DNA of 64,000 bases from Marisimplicoccus sp038147335 (GTDB lineage Bacteria > Bacteroidota > Bacteroidia > Flavobacteriales > Flavobacteriaceae). The position numbers and the translations under genes are program-made. Positions 15,533-24,490 of the stretch are shown one piece after another (the stretch's first letter is position 1; every line of letters begins with the position of its first letter). The notes beneath the pieces are model-generated. The model ran no database searches and was not told the origin of the DNA. It saw only the letters and a program-made list of their open reading frames with translations. The DNA lies in assembly GCA_038147335.1 (NCBI GenBank), contig JAYQTK010000002.1, positions 186,001 through 250,000 of the forward strand, read 5' to 3'.

Positions 15533-15748
15533 TGTACTATATTAACATGTATTTATTATACATAATATTTACAAATATAATTATTAAAATTAAATAATTA
15601 AATTATATAAATAGTAATATTTATTTTAATATTTATTAAAAATATAAATATTTTATTTTTTTTATATTATATTTTAATACACTTTCAAAAATATACATTT
15701 AAGAAATAATTTTATTTAAAAAAATGTAATTTTGAAAAAAATAAAAAA
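15533..15748. other. extremely A+T-rich intergenic stretch
   Basis: About 215 bases consisting almost entirely of A and T, including long runs of TAT and AAAT, separate the divergent recombinase-like gene and the microprotein at 15749. I see no ORF and no clear TAnnTTTG promoter. Such tracts may be curved DNA, but nothing specific can be supported. Confidence 0.5.
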
Positions 15749-15835
15749 ATGGGTGTAGGAGGAATATTTATAGGAACACTAGCATTAATATTTGCTATTG
15801 TTATTGTAATGGAAATTAAACAAAGGTTATTTTAA
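15749..15835 (+). CDS. candidate single-pass membrane microprotein (28 aa)
   Basis: A 28-codon ORF encodes a glycine-rich N-terminus, one hydrophobic helix (about residues 5-20, with GTLALIFAIVIVM) and a short basic tail (EIKQRLF). This is the usual layout of bacterial single-pass microproteins, with the positive end expected in the cytoplasm. Its TAA shares the tetranucleotide TTAA with the stop of the convergent Gfo/Idh gene, the same 4-base arrangement seen at other real convergent ends in this window. No promoter or family is recognised. It could be chance, but the helix-plus-basic-tail pattern and precise end argue for a gene. Confidence 0.42.
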   Translation: MGVGGIFIGTLALIFAIVIVMEIKQRLF

Positions 15836-16908
15836 TCTAAGAATACAGTATTAGATTTTTTTACCGCTTCATCACATGCAAGAGCAATCTGCAAACTTTT
15901 ATATGCATCTTCCATGTGCGATTTTAGGTCTTCATCATTAACTATAGAATTATAGAAAAATTCTTGTTCGTTGTCACACAAATCTTGATGAGATGGATCT
16001 TCATCATAAATAATCTTTTTATTAGGTGATACGAACTTATGATTTTCATCTAATTCAGAACTATGAATTTTTAAACAATTGTTTTTAGTATGATTTTCTA
16101 AATTATCAGAATCTTTTTCGAATACATCATCATCAGACACAATAGAAACTGATCCTTTAGGACCAATTACATCTTTAACAAAGAAAGCTGTCTCACTTAT
16201 CATTGGACCCCAACCAGCTTCATACCATCCTACTGATCCGTCTTCAAATCTAATTTGTAATTGCCCATAGTTATAATTATCATTTGGTACTTCATCGGAT
16301 AATCTTACTCCAATAGCTGAAACACTTAAAGGTTTTGATTCTGTCATTTGACACATAACATCCAAATAGTGAACACCACAATCAACAATAGGACTTAAAG
16401 ATGCAAGAAGACTTTTATGAACATCCCATGTTTCTCCTGAACTTTGTTGATTTAGATTCATCCTCATTGCAAGGGGCTTACCAAGGTTTTTAGATTCTTT
16501 TATAAACTCTTTCCATATAGGATGATGCCTTAATATATAACCAACAACTAACTTCTTGTTTTTTTCCTCTGCTTTTTCAATAATTTTTCTAGATCCAATT
16601 AAATCAGCTGCAATTGGTTTTTCTAAAAAAATATGACAGTTATTTTCAAGGGCAAATAATGAAATTTCTTCATGCGTATCTGGATATGTAGATATACAAA
16701 CTGCATTAGGTTTAGTATTTAAAATTGCTTCTTTGAAGTCAGAAAACAAAGGATAATTAGATCCTAAGGATCTATTTAAGTCCTCTTTACTTTTTCCTCT
16801 TGAAACCAATCCACATATTTCAAAGCCATTATGATTGTGATATGCAGTAGCATGAGAAGCTCCCATATTTCCACATCCAATAACTAAAACTGAAATTTTA
16901 TTACTCAT
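15832..16908 (-). CDS. Gfo/Idh/MocA family oxidoreductase
   Basis: This 358-residue NAD(P)-dependent sugar or cyclitol dehydrogenase-like protein has the Rossmann loop VIGCGNMGASHA (about residues 7-18) and the conserved EKPIA motif near residue 96, whose lysine is the family catalytic or cofactor-contacting residue. A C-terminal alpha/beta domain with HYLDVMCQM follows. It has no signal peptide and is therefore cytoplasmic. The gene is monocistronic, with a TAAGTTTG -7-like box at 16934-16941. Its substrate cannot be read, and it is not closely related to the Tat-exported Gfo/Idh proteins at 10.5 and 18.3 kb. Confidence 0.88.
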   Translation of the reverse strand: MSNKISVLVIGCGNMGASHATAYHNHNGFEICGLVSRGKSKEDLNRSLGSNYPLFSDFKEAILNTKPNAVCISTYPDTHEEISLFALENNCHIFLEKPIAADLIGSRKIIEKAEEKNKKLVVGYILRHHPIWKEFIKESKNLGKPLAMRMNLNQQSSGETWDVHKSLLASLSPIVDCGVHYLDVMCQMTESKPLSVSAIGVRLSDEVPNDNYNYGQLQIRFEDGSVGWYEAGWGPMISETAFFVKDVIGPKGSVSIVSDDDVFEKDSDNLENHTKNNCLKIHSSELDENHKFVSPNKKIIYDEDPSHQDLCDNEQEFFYNSIVNDEDLKSHMEDAYKSLQIALACDEAVKKSNTVFLD

Positions 16909-16969
16909 ATTTTAAATTTTCATAATTATAATTCAAACTTATGTATTAACAAAATTTTTTCATATTTTA

Positions 16970-18289
16970 ATGCTGATGAAAAACCATTTAACTGCACTAG
17001 GATTAATTCTATGCTTTTCTTCGTCTATTTACAGTCAAACAGAAGAAAATCCATGGTTATTTGGTGTAGGGTTTAATTCTGTCAATGCTGAAAGTTCTGA
17101 AAGCACAAACTATAAGTTACCATCACTAAGTTTATCAAGATATATTTTTGAAAATTTTTCAGTTGGAATTAACTATTCTGAGAACGACGTTAGAATATCA
17201 AATCAAGACCTCTATTATTATTCAATTGATGGAATAATTAAATATAATATTCCTGGTGAATCTAAAATACTTGGAGTAGATGCTGACCCTTATCTTTTTG
17301 CAGGTTATGGTCTTTCTAATTATGGTGAAGGTGATGTTTCATTTGGATCATTAAATACCTCTTATGGTCCATCTTTTGGAGCAGGTATTAACTTTCAACT
17401 TTCAAAAAATATTGCTTTAAATACTGGTTTAAGCTATAAATCTTTAGATGAAAAAAATGCATACAGCAATCTTCAACATGTTGTTGGCATTAAATTTAAT
17501 TTTGGAAAAGGAGATTCAGATGGAGATGGAGTACCTGATAAAAAAGATCACTGTCCAGATCTTCCTGGATTAATTGAATTAAATGGGTGTCCTGATAGTG
17601 ACGGAGATGGCATAAAAGATGAAGATGATCAGTGCCCAAATTTACCTGGCTCTATATCTATGGGTGGGTGTCCTGATAGTGATGGAGATGGCATATCTGA
17701 TCCTAATGATCCATGCCCTAATAGTTCTGGACTTAATGGTCAACCATGTCCTGATAGTGATGGAGACGGACTAACAGATGATTTAGATAATTGTCCTAAT
17801 GAGTTTGGACCAGAATCTAATGGAGGGTGTAAATTACCTGATCTTGATAATGATGGGGTCCCTAATACACTTGACAGATGTCCTAACGAACCTGGTTCAA
17901 AGGAGTTAAATGGATGTCCAGGTCTTCCTGAGTCATTATCATCTTATTTAAATAATTATGGTGAAATCTTCTTTGATTTTGACAGCTTTAAGCTTAATTC
18001 TGAGCAAAAAATGAATCTAACAAACCTTAGTGAATTGCTTAAAAAATATGAACATATTGATCTAAATATAGATGGTCATGCTTCATATGAGGGCGAGTCA
18101 GATTACAATATGTTACTTTCTGAAAAAAGATCTAAAAGCGTTAAAGAGTCATTAATTTCAGATGGTATTCAGGACAAAAGATTAAATAATAGGTCATTTG
18201 GTGAAGACAATCCCAACTATGCTAATATTCCACTTAGTGAAAGGAAAAAGAATAGAAGGGTAATAATATCGGTAAATAAAAATCTTTAG
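16970..18289 (+). CDS. OmpA-family outer membrane protein with thrombospondin type 3 repeats
   Basis: The 439-residue protein has a signal peptide and a beta-barrel-like N-terminal domain (residues ~22-178). Five calcium-binding thrombospondin type 3 repeats (DSDGDGxxDxxDxCP, about 181-320) follow, then a C-terminal OmpA peptidoglycan-binding domain (about 325-436; FFDFDSFKLN and LLSEKRSKSVKESL). In the last domain the usual TD pair of the peptidoglycan site is AS (GHASYEG), while the downstream arginine is kept. It should tether the outer membrane to the cell wall. ATG 16970 and ATG 16976 are both possible starts. Its stop overlaps the convergent Gfo/Idh gene. Confidence 0.9.
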   Translation: MLMKNHLTALGLILCFSSSIYSQTEENPWLFGVGFNSVNAESSESTNYKLPSLSLSRYIFENFSVGINYSENDVRISNQDLYYYSIDGIIKYNIPGESKILGVDADPYLFAGYGLSNYGEGDVSFGSLNTSYGPSFGAGINFQLSKNIALNTGLSYKSLDEKNAYSNLQHVVGIKFNFGKGDSDGDGVPDKKDHCPDLPGLIELNGCPDSDGDGIKDEDDQCPNLPGSISMGGCPDSDGDGISDPNDPCPNSSGLNGQPCPDSDGDGLTDDLDNCPNEFGPESNGGCKLPDLDNDGVPNTLDRCPNEPGSKELNGCPGLPESLSSYLNNYGEIFFDFDSFKLNSEQKMNLTNLSELLKKYEHIDLNIDGHASYEGESDYNMLLSEKRSKSVKESLISDGIQDKRLNNRSFGEDNPNYANIPLSERKKNRRVIISVNKNL

Positions 18290-19724
18290 ATATTTAGATT
18301 CCAGCCTTCTCTGTAATTTCTAGTTAAAAACTGGTTTGCTTGATCAAGATTTGTAATCTCCATCTTTTTACTATCATACATAAGCTGCTTTCTTCCAATG
18401 AATACATTACTTCTTGGAGATCTTTTTAGAAGACTACTTCTAATTGCGGCGTTACCAAGAAGAACAATCTCAGATAGAGGACCAGCAAAGTCAAAGTTAG
18501 AAGTAAGATTTTTATGTTCTTCACTTCCATAACCAGCTCTTATGGCATCAACCCAATATTTTTGGTGACCAAATTCAACAGAATTAATTTCAGAGATTTT
18601 TCCTTTTTCTACAACACCATCTTGTCCTTTAATATATAGTCTTGCATTAATTCCATAATTATCAGACCAAATAATTCCATTTTCCCCATCATCAATACTC
18701 CATTTTCACCAATATCATCTTTATCTGTAATTAATTCAGGATGAGAAGGGCGAATTCCTCCATCCATCCAGATCATTTTTACTTCTGAATCATTTAATTC
18801 AGATGCTCTAAACTTATATGTTACATAAGAACTTGGTGGACAAGACTCCTCATAAATTGGAGCTGGAGTATAATCTGCTACATATGGTACTCTTGGAACA
18901 CTTGCTTCAATACTATAGGGTTCAAAAATACCTAAAGCTTTAATTGGAACATCCATAATGTGACATCCCATATCACCTAGTGCACCTGTCCCATAATCCC
19001 AATATCCTCTCCAGCTAAATGCGTGAAGTCCTGGAGTGTAACCATTATTTTTAGCAGGTCCAATCCATAAATCCCAGTCCATTCCTTCAGGTTTTTGAGA
19101 AGGATCAGGTTTTGGCATTGGAGATCCTTGAGCCCAAACAGGTCTATTAGTCCATGTGTAAACTGTATCAACTTTTCCTATTCTTCCATCTTTAATCCAT
19201 TTTTGTATCATTTTTTGCTCAGGATTTGAAGCTCCTTGATTCCCCATTTGAGTTACAATCTTATGTTTTCTTGCAAGTTCCGTTAACATTCTTGCTTCTT
19301 TTACATTATGAGTTAATGGTTTTTGGACGTATACATGAATACCTTTTTCCATAGCAACTTTTGAAATATTAGCATGCGTATGGTCAGGTGTAGAAATTGT
19401 CACACCATCTAAATCTTCTTTATCAAGCATTTCCCTATAATCAGTATAAAATTTTGCATTTGGAAAGTTTTTTGCAGCTTGTTGTGCGCCATATGCACCT
19501 TGATGTACATCACATAATGCAACAACATTTTCCCTACCTCCTACACTTGAATGAAGTATATCTGATTGACCTTTTCCATGAAGCCCGATACCTGCAAGAT
19601 TTAACTTATCACTTGGCGAAGTATAACCCTGACCACCAAGAACATGTCTTGGAACTATGAATAAAGATGAGGCTAATGCTGAATTTTTTATGAATTTTCT
19701 TCTAGATTTATTTGTTGAGGACAT
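18286..19724 (-). pseudogene. Tat-exported Gfo/Idh/MocA oxidoreductase, one frameshift
   Basis: The first frame (18609-19724) starts with a Tat-like signal (SRRKFIKNSALASS), a Rossmann loop near GIGLHGKG and the motif VQKPLTHN, then degrades into a methionine-rich tail. The true C-terminus continues in another frame on the same strand down to TAA at 18286. It reads GENGIIWSDNYG, then VEFGHQKYWVDAIRAG, and ends REGWNLNI, all typical of this family. One missing base near 18690-18710 reconciles the two frames, giving about 480 residues. The intact downstream frame argues for a very recent mutation or a consensus error. The reconstructed stop shares TTAG with the OmpA gene. Confidence 0.8.
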
Positions 19725-19750
19725 AATTGTAGATTTTTAATATTAGAAAT

Positions 19751-20773
19751 TTAATAATTATTTTTTAAAAACCATTGTTCAACTCTAAGTTTTGCATTTT
19801 CACTTATATCAAGCCAGAATAAATTAATATCAGCAAAGTGATAGCTCCTAACAGGTTTTAAAAAAAGTTTACCAGGAACATTAGGTAAAGATGCCCAAAC
19901 AATTCCATCTATTAGTTTAATATTTATGTTATTAGGGAATATTTTCATGTTTCGATAAAGTAGTCCTTTGTGAGATTCTTTCCCTGCCTCCTTTGAATCA
20001 TCCCAGGTAATTGGATTAGATGTAACACCTCCTCTAAACCAGTCCTCATAAGAATCCTTTTTTGGGTATTTATTGAATTTATATGAATTCCATGAGACAA
20101 AGCCTCCTATTTCATCAGGACTATTCATAGGTTTTATATTTTTAAATTCATTTTTCTTTACTTTAATCCCTACAAGATAAGCTGCGATAAGCTTTTTTTG
20201 TAGCTCCTTTCCATCAATAAATTCTGAAATCAACCTTTTTGCATGAACTGTTCCTTGACTATGAGAAGCAATAATAAATGGCTTATTATCATTAAAATTC
20301 TTCAAATAATAAATAAATGCATTTCTTATATCTTCATATGCAAAATCAAGTGCCTTAAGTCCCTCCTCTTTATATTTTTCATTAAAAACTCTAATATGTG
20401 CTTGTCTGTAAAACGGGACATAGAGATTTGCAGCATCCATCCATGCAGAAGCTTGGTATTTCACAGGCCTGTTAATTACGTCGTATCTTATTTCACTATC
20501 CCAAATATTTGAATTCCATTCTTTTTGATTTTTACCATCAATTAGAGTTGGATAAATAAAAAATACATCTGCATTCTTTTTTTCTTCTGTTTTGTTTAAA
20601 TAAGCAATTTCATCAGGAAGATTGTTTGGTAGAACAGCCCAGCTATTACTCTTACTGTAATCAGGAGTTTCAATATTTGGACTATCTTCAAAGTTGTATG
20701 TTTTATATGAAATTTTACATCCTGTAATAAACCATAGGAGTACATAAACTTTAATTAGATTTCTTTTAAACAT
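19751..20773 (-). CDS. DUF3089 alpha/beta-hydrolase-like lipoprotein
   Basis: The 340-residue product has a lipoprotein-like N-terminus (FITGCK, cysteine near residue 19) and the DUF3089 signature: DVFFIYPT, then IASHSQGT (near residue 171) with the serine of a GxSxG-like nucleophile elbow (here SHSQG), and a C-terminal YHFADINLFW with a possible catalytic histidine. Members are lipase-like hydrolases of unknown substrate. The gene lies 26 bases upstream of the start of the frameshifted Gfo/Idh gene and may be co-transcribed with it. It is divergent from sodC. Confidence 0.85.
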   Translation of the reverse strand: MFKRNLIKVYVLLWFITGCKISYKTYNFEDSPNIETPDYSKSNSWAVLPNNLPDEIAYLNKTEEKKNADVFFIYPTLIDGKNQKEWNSNIWDSEIRYDVINRPVKYQASAWMDAANLYVPFYRQAHIRVFNEKYKEEGLKALDFAYEDIRNAFIYYLKNFNDNKPFIIASHSQGTVHAKRLISEFIDGKELQKKLIAAYLVGIKVKKNEFKNIKPMNSPDEIGGFVSWNSYKFNKYPKKDSYEDWFRGGVTSNPITWDDSKEAGKESHKGLLYRNMKIFPNNINIKLIDGIVWASLPNVPGKLFLKPVRSYHFADINLFWLDISENAKLRVEQWFLKNNY

Positions 20774-20794
20774 TTTATATTTTAAATTTGTGTT

Positions 20795-21337
20795 ATGAAA
20801 AATTTCAAAACTAAATTAATTATATTTTCAGTATTAATCTCTTCCATTACATGTAATACAGAAAATAATACGATTATAATAAAGAAAACTATTAAGCCAG
20901 TAAATAACTCCTCAATTTCAGGAACTATTACATTCACCCAGGATAGTGATTCTGTTTCTCTTGAAGCACACGTATTTGGTCTAGAGCCTGGTACAAAAGC
21001 TATCCATATTCATGAATTTGGTGATTGCTCATCTGAAGATGGACTTAGCACAGGAGGTCATTGGAATCCAATAATGAAAACCATGGTAAATGGGGAAACT
21101 CCTCTGGTTTTCACCTAGGTGATATTGGAAATTTTGAAATAGATAATATAGGACATGGAATGGTTAAAATTTAAAACTGATTTTGGTGTATTAAATGTGA
21201 TGAAGAAAATGACATTTCTTAATAAAGCTGTGATTATTCATAATGGTATTGATGATTTTAATTCACAGCCTTCAGGAGCAGCAGGTATGAGAATAGGATG
21301 TATGGAAATTAAAATTCCTGAAGAAGTTAGTTTATAA
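20795..21337 (+). pseudogene. sodC: Cu/Zn superoxide dismutase, multiply frameshifted
   Basis: The first frame has a lipoprotein signal (SITCN) and the copper ligands in HIHEFGDCSS and GGHWNP, then stops at 21118. Other frames continue the same protein: NENHGKWGN, SGFHLGDIGNFEID, GHGMVKI, KTDFWCIKC, NKAVIIHNGIDDF and SGAAGMRIGCMEIK. Four single-base changes restore one ORF: an A added near 21070, a T removed near 21170, a T added near 21182 and a T removed near 21219. They sum to zero. The conserved ligands and catalytic arginine survive, so this is either a very young pseudogene or poor consensus sequence. The gene lies close to oxyR. Confidence 0.85.
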
Positions 21338-22034
21338 TTTTTTCTAATTCCAAAGTAATATCATCTATAGATCTAGAATAAATATCATTTGAAAGAGGTT
21401 TACTTATTTCAATTGAAAAAGGTAGCTTTCTGTTGATTACTTTTAAACCATTTCTTTGAAACACTTCATTAAACCCTGAGATTTTTACAGGTATTACTGT
21501 AGGATTATTGTCTTTAATTATGTGAGCAGTACCTTTTCTAACTGGTTTGCTATTATCTGTTGTTCCTCTGGGAAAAGTAATGACCCATCCATCTTCTAAT
21601 GCAAGTCTTATTTTATTTGGATCCTCAGCTCTAATCTCTCTATCAACATCTTCACCTGATTCTCTCCAACTTCTTTGAACTAAAACAGCTCCAGCATATG
21701 TTAAAAGCTTTGTTATAAATGATTTTTTCATAGTCTCAAATGAAGCTATATAATACAGGTTGGTTTTTGGACTTACCAGATACTTTGGTTTTTTAACAGT
21801 ATCAATTCTTCCCTTTGCAGAAGAATTAAAAACATGCAACATGGCAATAACATCATAAAAATATGTTTGATGATTACTAACAAACAAAACATTTTTTTCA
21901 GGAATATTATTTAAATATTTAGATCCAATAATTTGAAATCTTTGGCTTCGAAAGGTTCTATGAGTAATAAGACCAACAATTGCAATAATCAATCTCTTAA
22001 TGAGAATGGTCTGACCAAAAATATTTTTTTTCAA
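21327..22034 (-). CDS. 1-acylglycerol-3-phosphate acyltransferase-like (PlsC family)
   Basis: The 235-residue protein has an N-terminal hydrophobic segment and the acyltransferase motif NHQTYFYD, with five rather than four residues between the catalytic histidine and aspartate, a spacing I associate with a flavobacterial subgroup. The second motif, normally FPEGTR, reads FPRGTT. A KGTAHIIKDNNPTVIPV segment matches the third block. It is expected to act at the inner membrane in phospholipid or related lipid acylation. The start is TTG; a TATATTTG box lies at 22052-22059. It overlaps the sodC end by 11 bases tail-to-tail. Confidence 0.85.
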   Translation of the reverse strand: MKKNIFGQTILIKRLIIAIVGLITHRTFRSQRFQIIGSKYLNNIPEKNVLFVSNHQTYFYDVIAMLHVFNSSAKGRIDTVKKPKYLVSPKTNLYYIASFETMKKSFITKLLTYAGAVLVQRSWRESGEDVDREIRAEDPNKIRLALEDGWVITFPRGTTDNSKPVRKGTAHIIKDNNPTVIPVKISGFNEVFQRNGLKVINRKLPFSIEISKPLSNDIYSRSIDDITLELEKIIN

Positions 22035-22099
22035 ACGAAAAATTTAGTGTTCAAATATAAAAACATAAAAGATATTTGTATTTAACATTTTTTTTAAAA

Positions 22100-22126
22100 T
22101 TGATAACATTATTTTATTTAGATTTG
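22100..22126 (+). promoter_or_regulatory. candidate promoter of oxyR
   Basis: TTG at 22100-22102 precedes TAGATTTG at 22119-22126 by 16 bases. The -7 box is a full match to TAnnTTTG and the spacing is 2-3 bases short. It ends 23 bases before the oxyR ATG. Confidence 0.45.
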
Positions 22127-22149
22127 AAATTCAATAAGTTAAACTTATA

Positions 22150-23082
22150 ATGACTATAACTCAATTAAAATATACATTAGCAGTTGCTGAATATGGAAAT
22201 TTCACTACTGCCTCAGAAAAATGTTTCGTAACCCAACCCACTCTCAGTATGCAAGTTCAAAAACTTGAGGAGGAATTAGGTGTGACTATTTTTAATAGAT
22301 CAACTAAACCTCTACAGGTAACAGAGGTTGGTGAGAAAGTGTTAATTCAGGCTCGAAAAATAGTAGAGGAATCTTCGAGAATGAATGATGTTATATCTGA
22401 GGAAAAAGGTATTATTGGTGGAACTTTAAAGGTTGGAATAATACCAACTGTAAGCTCTACTCTTCTCCCACTTTTTCTTAATATTTTTATTAAAAAGCAT
22501 AAAAATGTAGATCTTAAGATTGAAGAATACAACACTGATACAATAAGTAAAAAACTTGAAGATAATACTATTGATTGTGCAATAGCTGCTACTCCTCTTA
22601 ATAATTCCAAAATTATTGAAAGACCCCTTTATTATGAACCATTTGTTGCATATGTTCCAGAGCATCATTTCCTATCAGGTAATAAATCTCTTGAACTTGA
22701 TGATTTATCAAATAGTGACTTATTGATACTAGAAGACGGCCATTGCTTCAGGAATCAAGTGTTGAACCTATGTAGCTTAGATGACCTGAATAAACAGTAT
22801 GAATTAAAAAGTGGAAGCTTTGAAACTTTGATTAATTTATCAAATAATGGTCCATGGATGACAATAATTCCATATTTACACTCAAATAATTTATCCTCTA
22901 ATAATATTCAAAATATAATTCCATTTGAGGATCCTGCTCCTGCTAGAGAGATAAGTATGATATATTCAAAAAGTCAGCTTAAACTGCCAGTTATTAATGC
23001 TTTGATGGATACTATATCATCAGTAATTAGAGGTCAGATTAAGTATAATGACATTAAAATTATGTCTCCAGCTTCAGTTTAG
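22150..23082 (+). CDS. oxyR: hydrogen peroxide-inducible transcriptional activator, LysR family
   Basis: OxyR senses H2O2 through a reversible disulfide and activates antioxidant genes. The 310-residue protein has the LysR winged helix-turn-helix (residues 1-60, with TASEKCFVTQPTLSMQVQKLE) and a periplasmic-binding-like sensor domain. The redox cysteines sit in GHCFRNQVLNLC at positions 199 and 208, the same numbering and spacing as in E. coli OxyR. It lies beside sodC and a lipid acyltransferase. I see no obvious LysR T-N11-A site beyond the promoter region, and no katG or ahpC nearby. Confidence 0.95.
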   Translation: MTITQLKYTLAVAEYGNFTTASEKCFVTQPTLSMQVQKLEEELGVTIFNRSTKPLQVTEVGEKVLIQARKIVEESSRMNDVISEEKGIIGGTLKVGIIPTVSSTLLPLFLNIFIKKHKNVDLKIEEYNTDTISKKLEDNTIDCAIAATPLNNSKIIERPLYYEPFVAYVPEHHFLSGNKSLELDDLSNSDLLILEDGHCFRNQVLNLCSLDDLNKQYELKSGSFETLINLSNNGPWMTIIPYLHSNNLSSNNIQNIIPFEDPAPAREISMIYSKSQLKLPVINALMDTISSVIRGQIKYNDIKIMSPASV

Positions 23083-23100
23083 TTTTACCACAGAAAATTG

Positions 23101-23131
23101 TTTGGCTAGAAATATTTTAAGCTTATATTTG
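23101..23131 (+). promoter_or_regulatory. promoter of tRNA-Pro (TGG)
   Basis: TTTG (23101-23104), 19 bases, then TATATTTG (23124-23131): a complete match to the Bacteroidota promoter. It ends 11 bases before the mature tRNA 5' end. Confidence 0.75.
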
Positions 23132-23142
23132 CAACTCATTTT

Positions 23143-23217
23143 CGGGGTGTAGCGTAGCCCGGTTATCGCGCCGCGTTTGGGACGCGGAGGTCGCAGGTTC
23201 GAATCCTGCCACCCCGA
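23143..23217 (+). tRNA. tRNA-Pro (TGG anticodon)
   Basis: The sequence folds as a cloverleaf with acceptor stem CGGGGTG/CACCCCG and discriminator A. The anticodon stem CCGCG/CGCGG encloses loop TTTGGGA, and the T arm contains GGTTCGAATCC. Loop positions 34-36 read TGG, decoding CCA and, by wobble, other CCN codons. C1:G72 pairing is typical of bacterial tRNA-Pro. The 3' CCA is not encoded. It has its own promoter and terminator. Confidence 0.97.
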
Positions 23218-23224
23218 CTTTATT

Positions 23225-23258
23225 AACCAATTAATTGTTATCATTTAATTGGTTTTTT
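23225..23258 (+). terminator. terminator between the two tRNA-Pro genes
   Basis: AACCAATTAA pairs with TTAATTGGTT around a 10-base loop and is followed by a run of T. It should end the first tRNA transcript, so the two tRNAs are probably separate units. Confidence 0.85.
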
Positions 23259-23278
23259 TTATTTATACTTTTGTATTT

Positions 23279-23356
<78 letters not shown>

Positions 23357-23380
23357 TCAGCTTTATTGTATATTTATTTT

Positions 23381-24448
23381 ATGGGAATTAGTAAAAAATT
23401 AATATCAAAGAAGAAACCTTTCTACCCTATTTCAAAAGAGCTTAAACTTTTTTTAAAGGATCATGACAGATGGATGGATGATGTTATTTCATATGATGAT
23501 CTATTAAGGTATTCTGATTCAATAAATCTTTATGATAAGATGAATAAAGATACTTTGTGGGTTAGACTTATTTTTAATGAAAGTGAAAGACAAGAGATAG
23601 ATGAAAATTTAAAAATTATTTATACACTCCTTCACTCTGATGGAAACCCTTCATCTATACCATACTTAAACATTGATTCAGTAGACTATTGCACATTTGG
23701 AAATTCAAAACCATTTAGAATAAAGATCAGGAACATAGTTAATGATAATTTCACATATTTTTATGTGAAAAAAACTGATGCTTCCAGAGTCTATGGTATA
23801 GAATTTGAACATATGTTATCTCCAAGAAACCTTAACTTTTTAGTTAATAACTCCTCTTTAATTGAGGAACATATTGCTGGAATTCCAGGTGATATTTTTA
23901 TAAAAGAATATTTACCAAAATGTACAGAGCTTCAAAAGTCTCAAATCGCAAAAGAGTATGTAAAATTTAATGAAAGATGCATGATAAGATTATTAGGTGA
24001 CATGAGATCTTATAATTATGTTGTAATACCAATTCATGATTTTGACCAAGTAATTTATAAAATCAGAGCTATTGATTTTGATCAACAGTGCTTTGAGGGT
24101 AAGTTTTCAGTTTATAGACCACAGTTTTTTAAAGAAAATAAACCTATGATGGATATAGTTAGAGATAAATTAAAGACAGACTCAATTATCCAGTATAAAA
24201 TTGAAGAGAGATCAACTATTTCAAGGAGACTAATTATTTCAGATGAAAGGATGAAGCTTTTGATTAATATTATGAAAAAAGATACAGTAAGTAAAAAAGA
24301 AAATGTTGAAAATTTAAAAAATGAGATTTACAAATTCACTAATGAGGAAAACTTTAAAAAATGTAAATCTATGGGTGAACTTATGGAGCAAACATTAGAT
24401 TATTTAAAAAGAAATTATCAAAATGTAAGTTTAATTGACTTGATATAA
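23381..24448 (+). CDS. conserved-looking hypothetical protein (355 aa)
   Basis: I start the gene at ATG 23381; the longer open frame upstream runs through the tRNA gene. The product is soluble, lysine- and isoleucine-rich, with no signal peptide or membrane helix. The middle contains GDIFIKEYLPKC, then NERCMIRLLGDMRSYNYVVIP and IRAIDFDQQCFEG. The order lysine-bearing strand, then RxxxDMRxxN, then IDFDQ recalls the ATP-lysine, catalytic-loop and DFG segments of kinase-like folds (compare HipA/FAM20-like proteins), but this is a weak resemblance. The C-terminal ~80 residues look helical. Function unknown. Confidence 0.7.
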   Translation: MGISKKLISKKKPFYPISKELKLFLKDHDRWMDDVISYDDLLRYSDSINLYDKMNKDTLWVRLIFNESERQEIDENLKIIYTLLHSDGNPSSIPYLNIDSVDYCTFGNSKPFRIKIRNIVNDNFTYFYVKKTDASRVYGIEFEHMLSPRNLNFLVNNSSLIEEHIAGIPGDIFIKEYLPKCTELQKSQIAKEYVKFNERCMIRLLGDMRSYNYVVIPIHDFDQVIYKIRAIDFDQQCFEGKFSVYRPQFFKENKPMMDIVRDKLKTDSIIQYKIEERSTISRRLIISDERMKLLINIMKKDTVSKKENVENLKNEIYKFTNEENFKKCKSMGELMEQTLDYLKRNYQNVSLIDLI

Positions 24449-24490
24449 AAAAAACTTTATTGAGTGATTAAATTATTTTAAATTCGAATT

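Noticed and set aside
19397..19660. Plus-strand ORF of 87 codons opposite the Gfo/Idh gene
   Set aside because: No motif and no promoter; the minus-strand gene has Rossmann and Tat features in this stretch.
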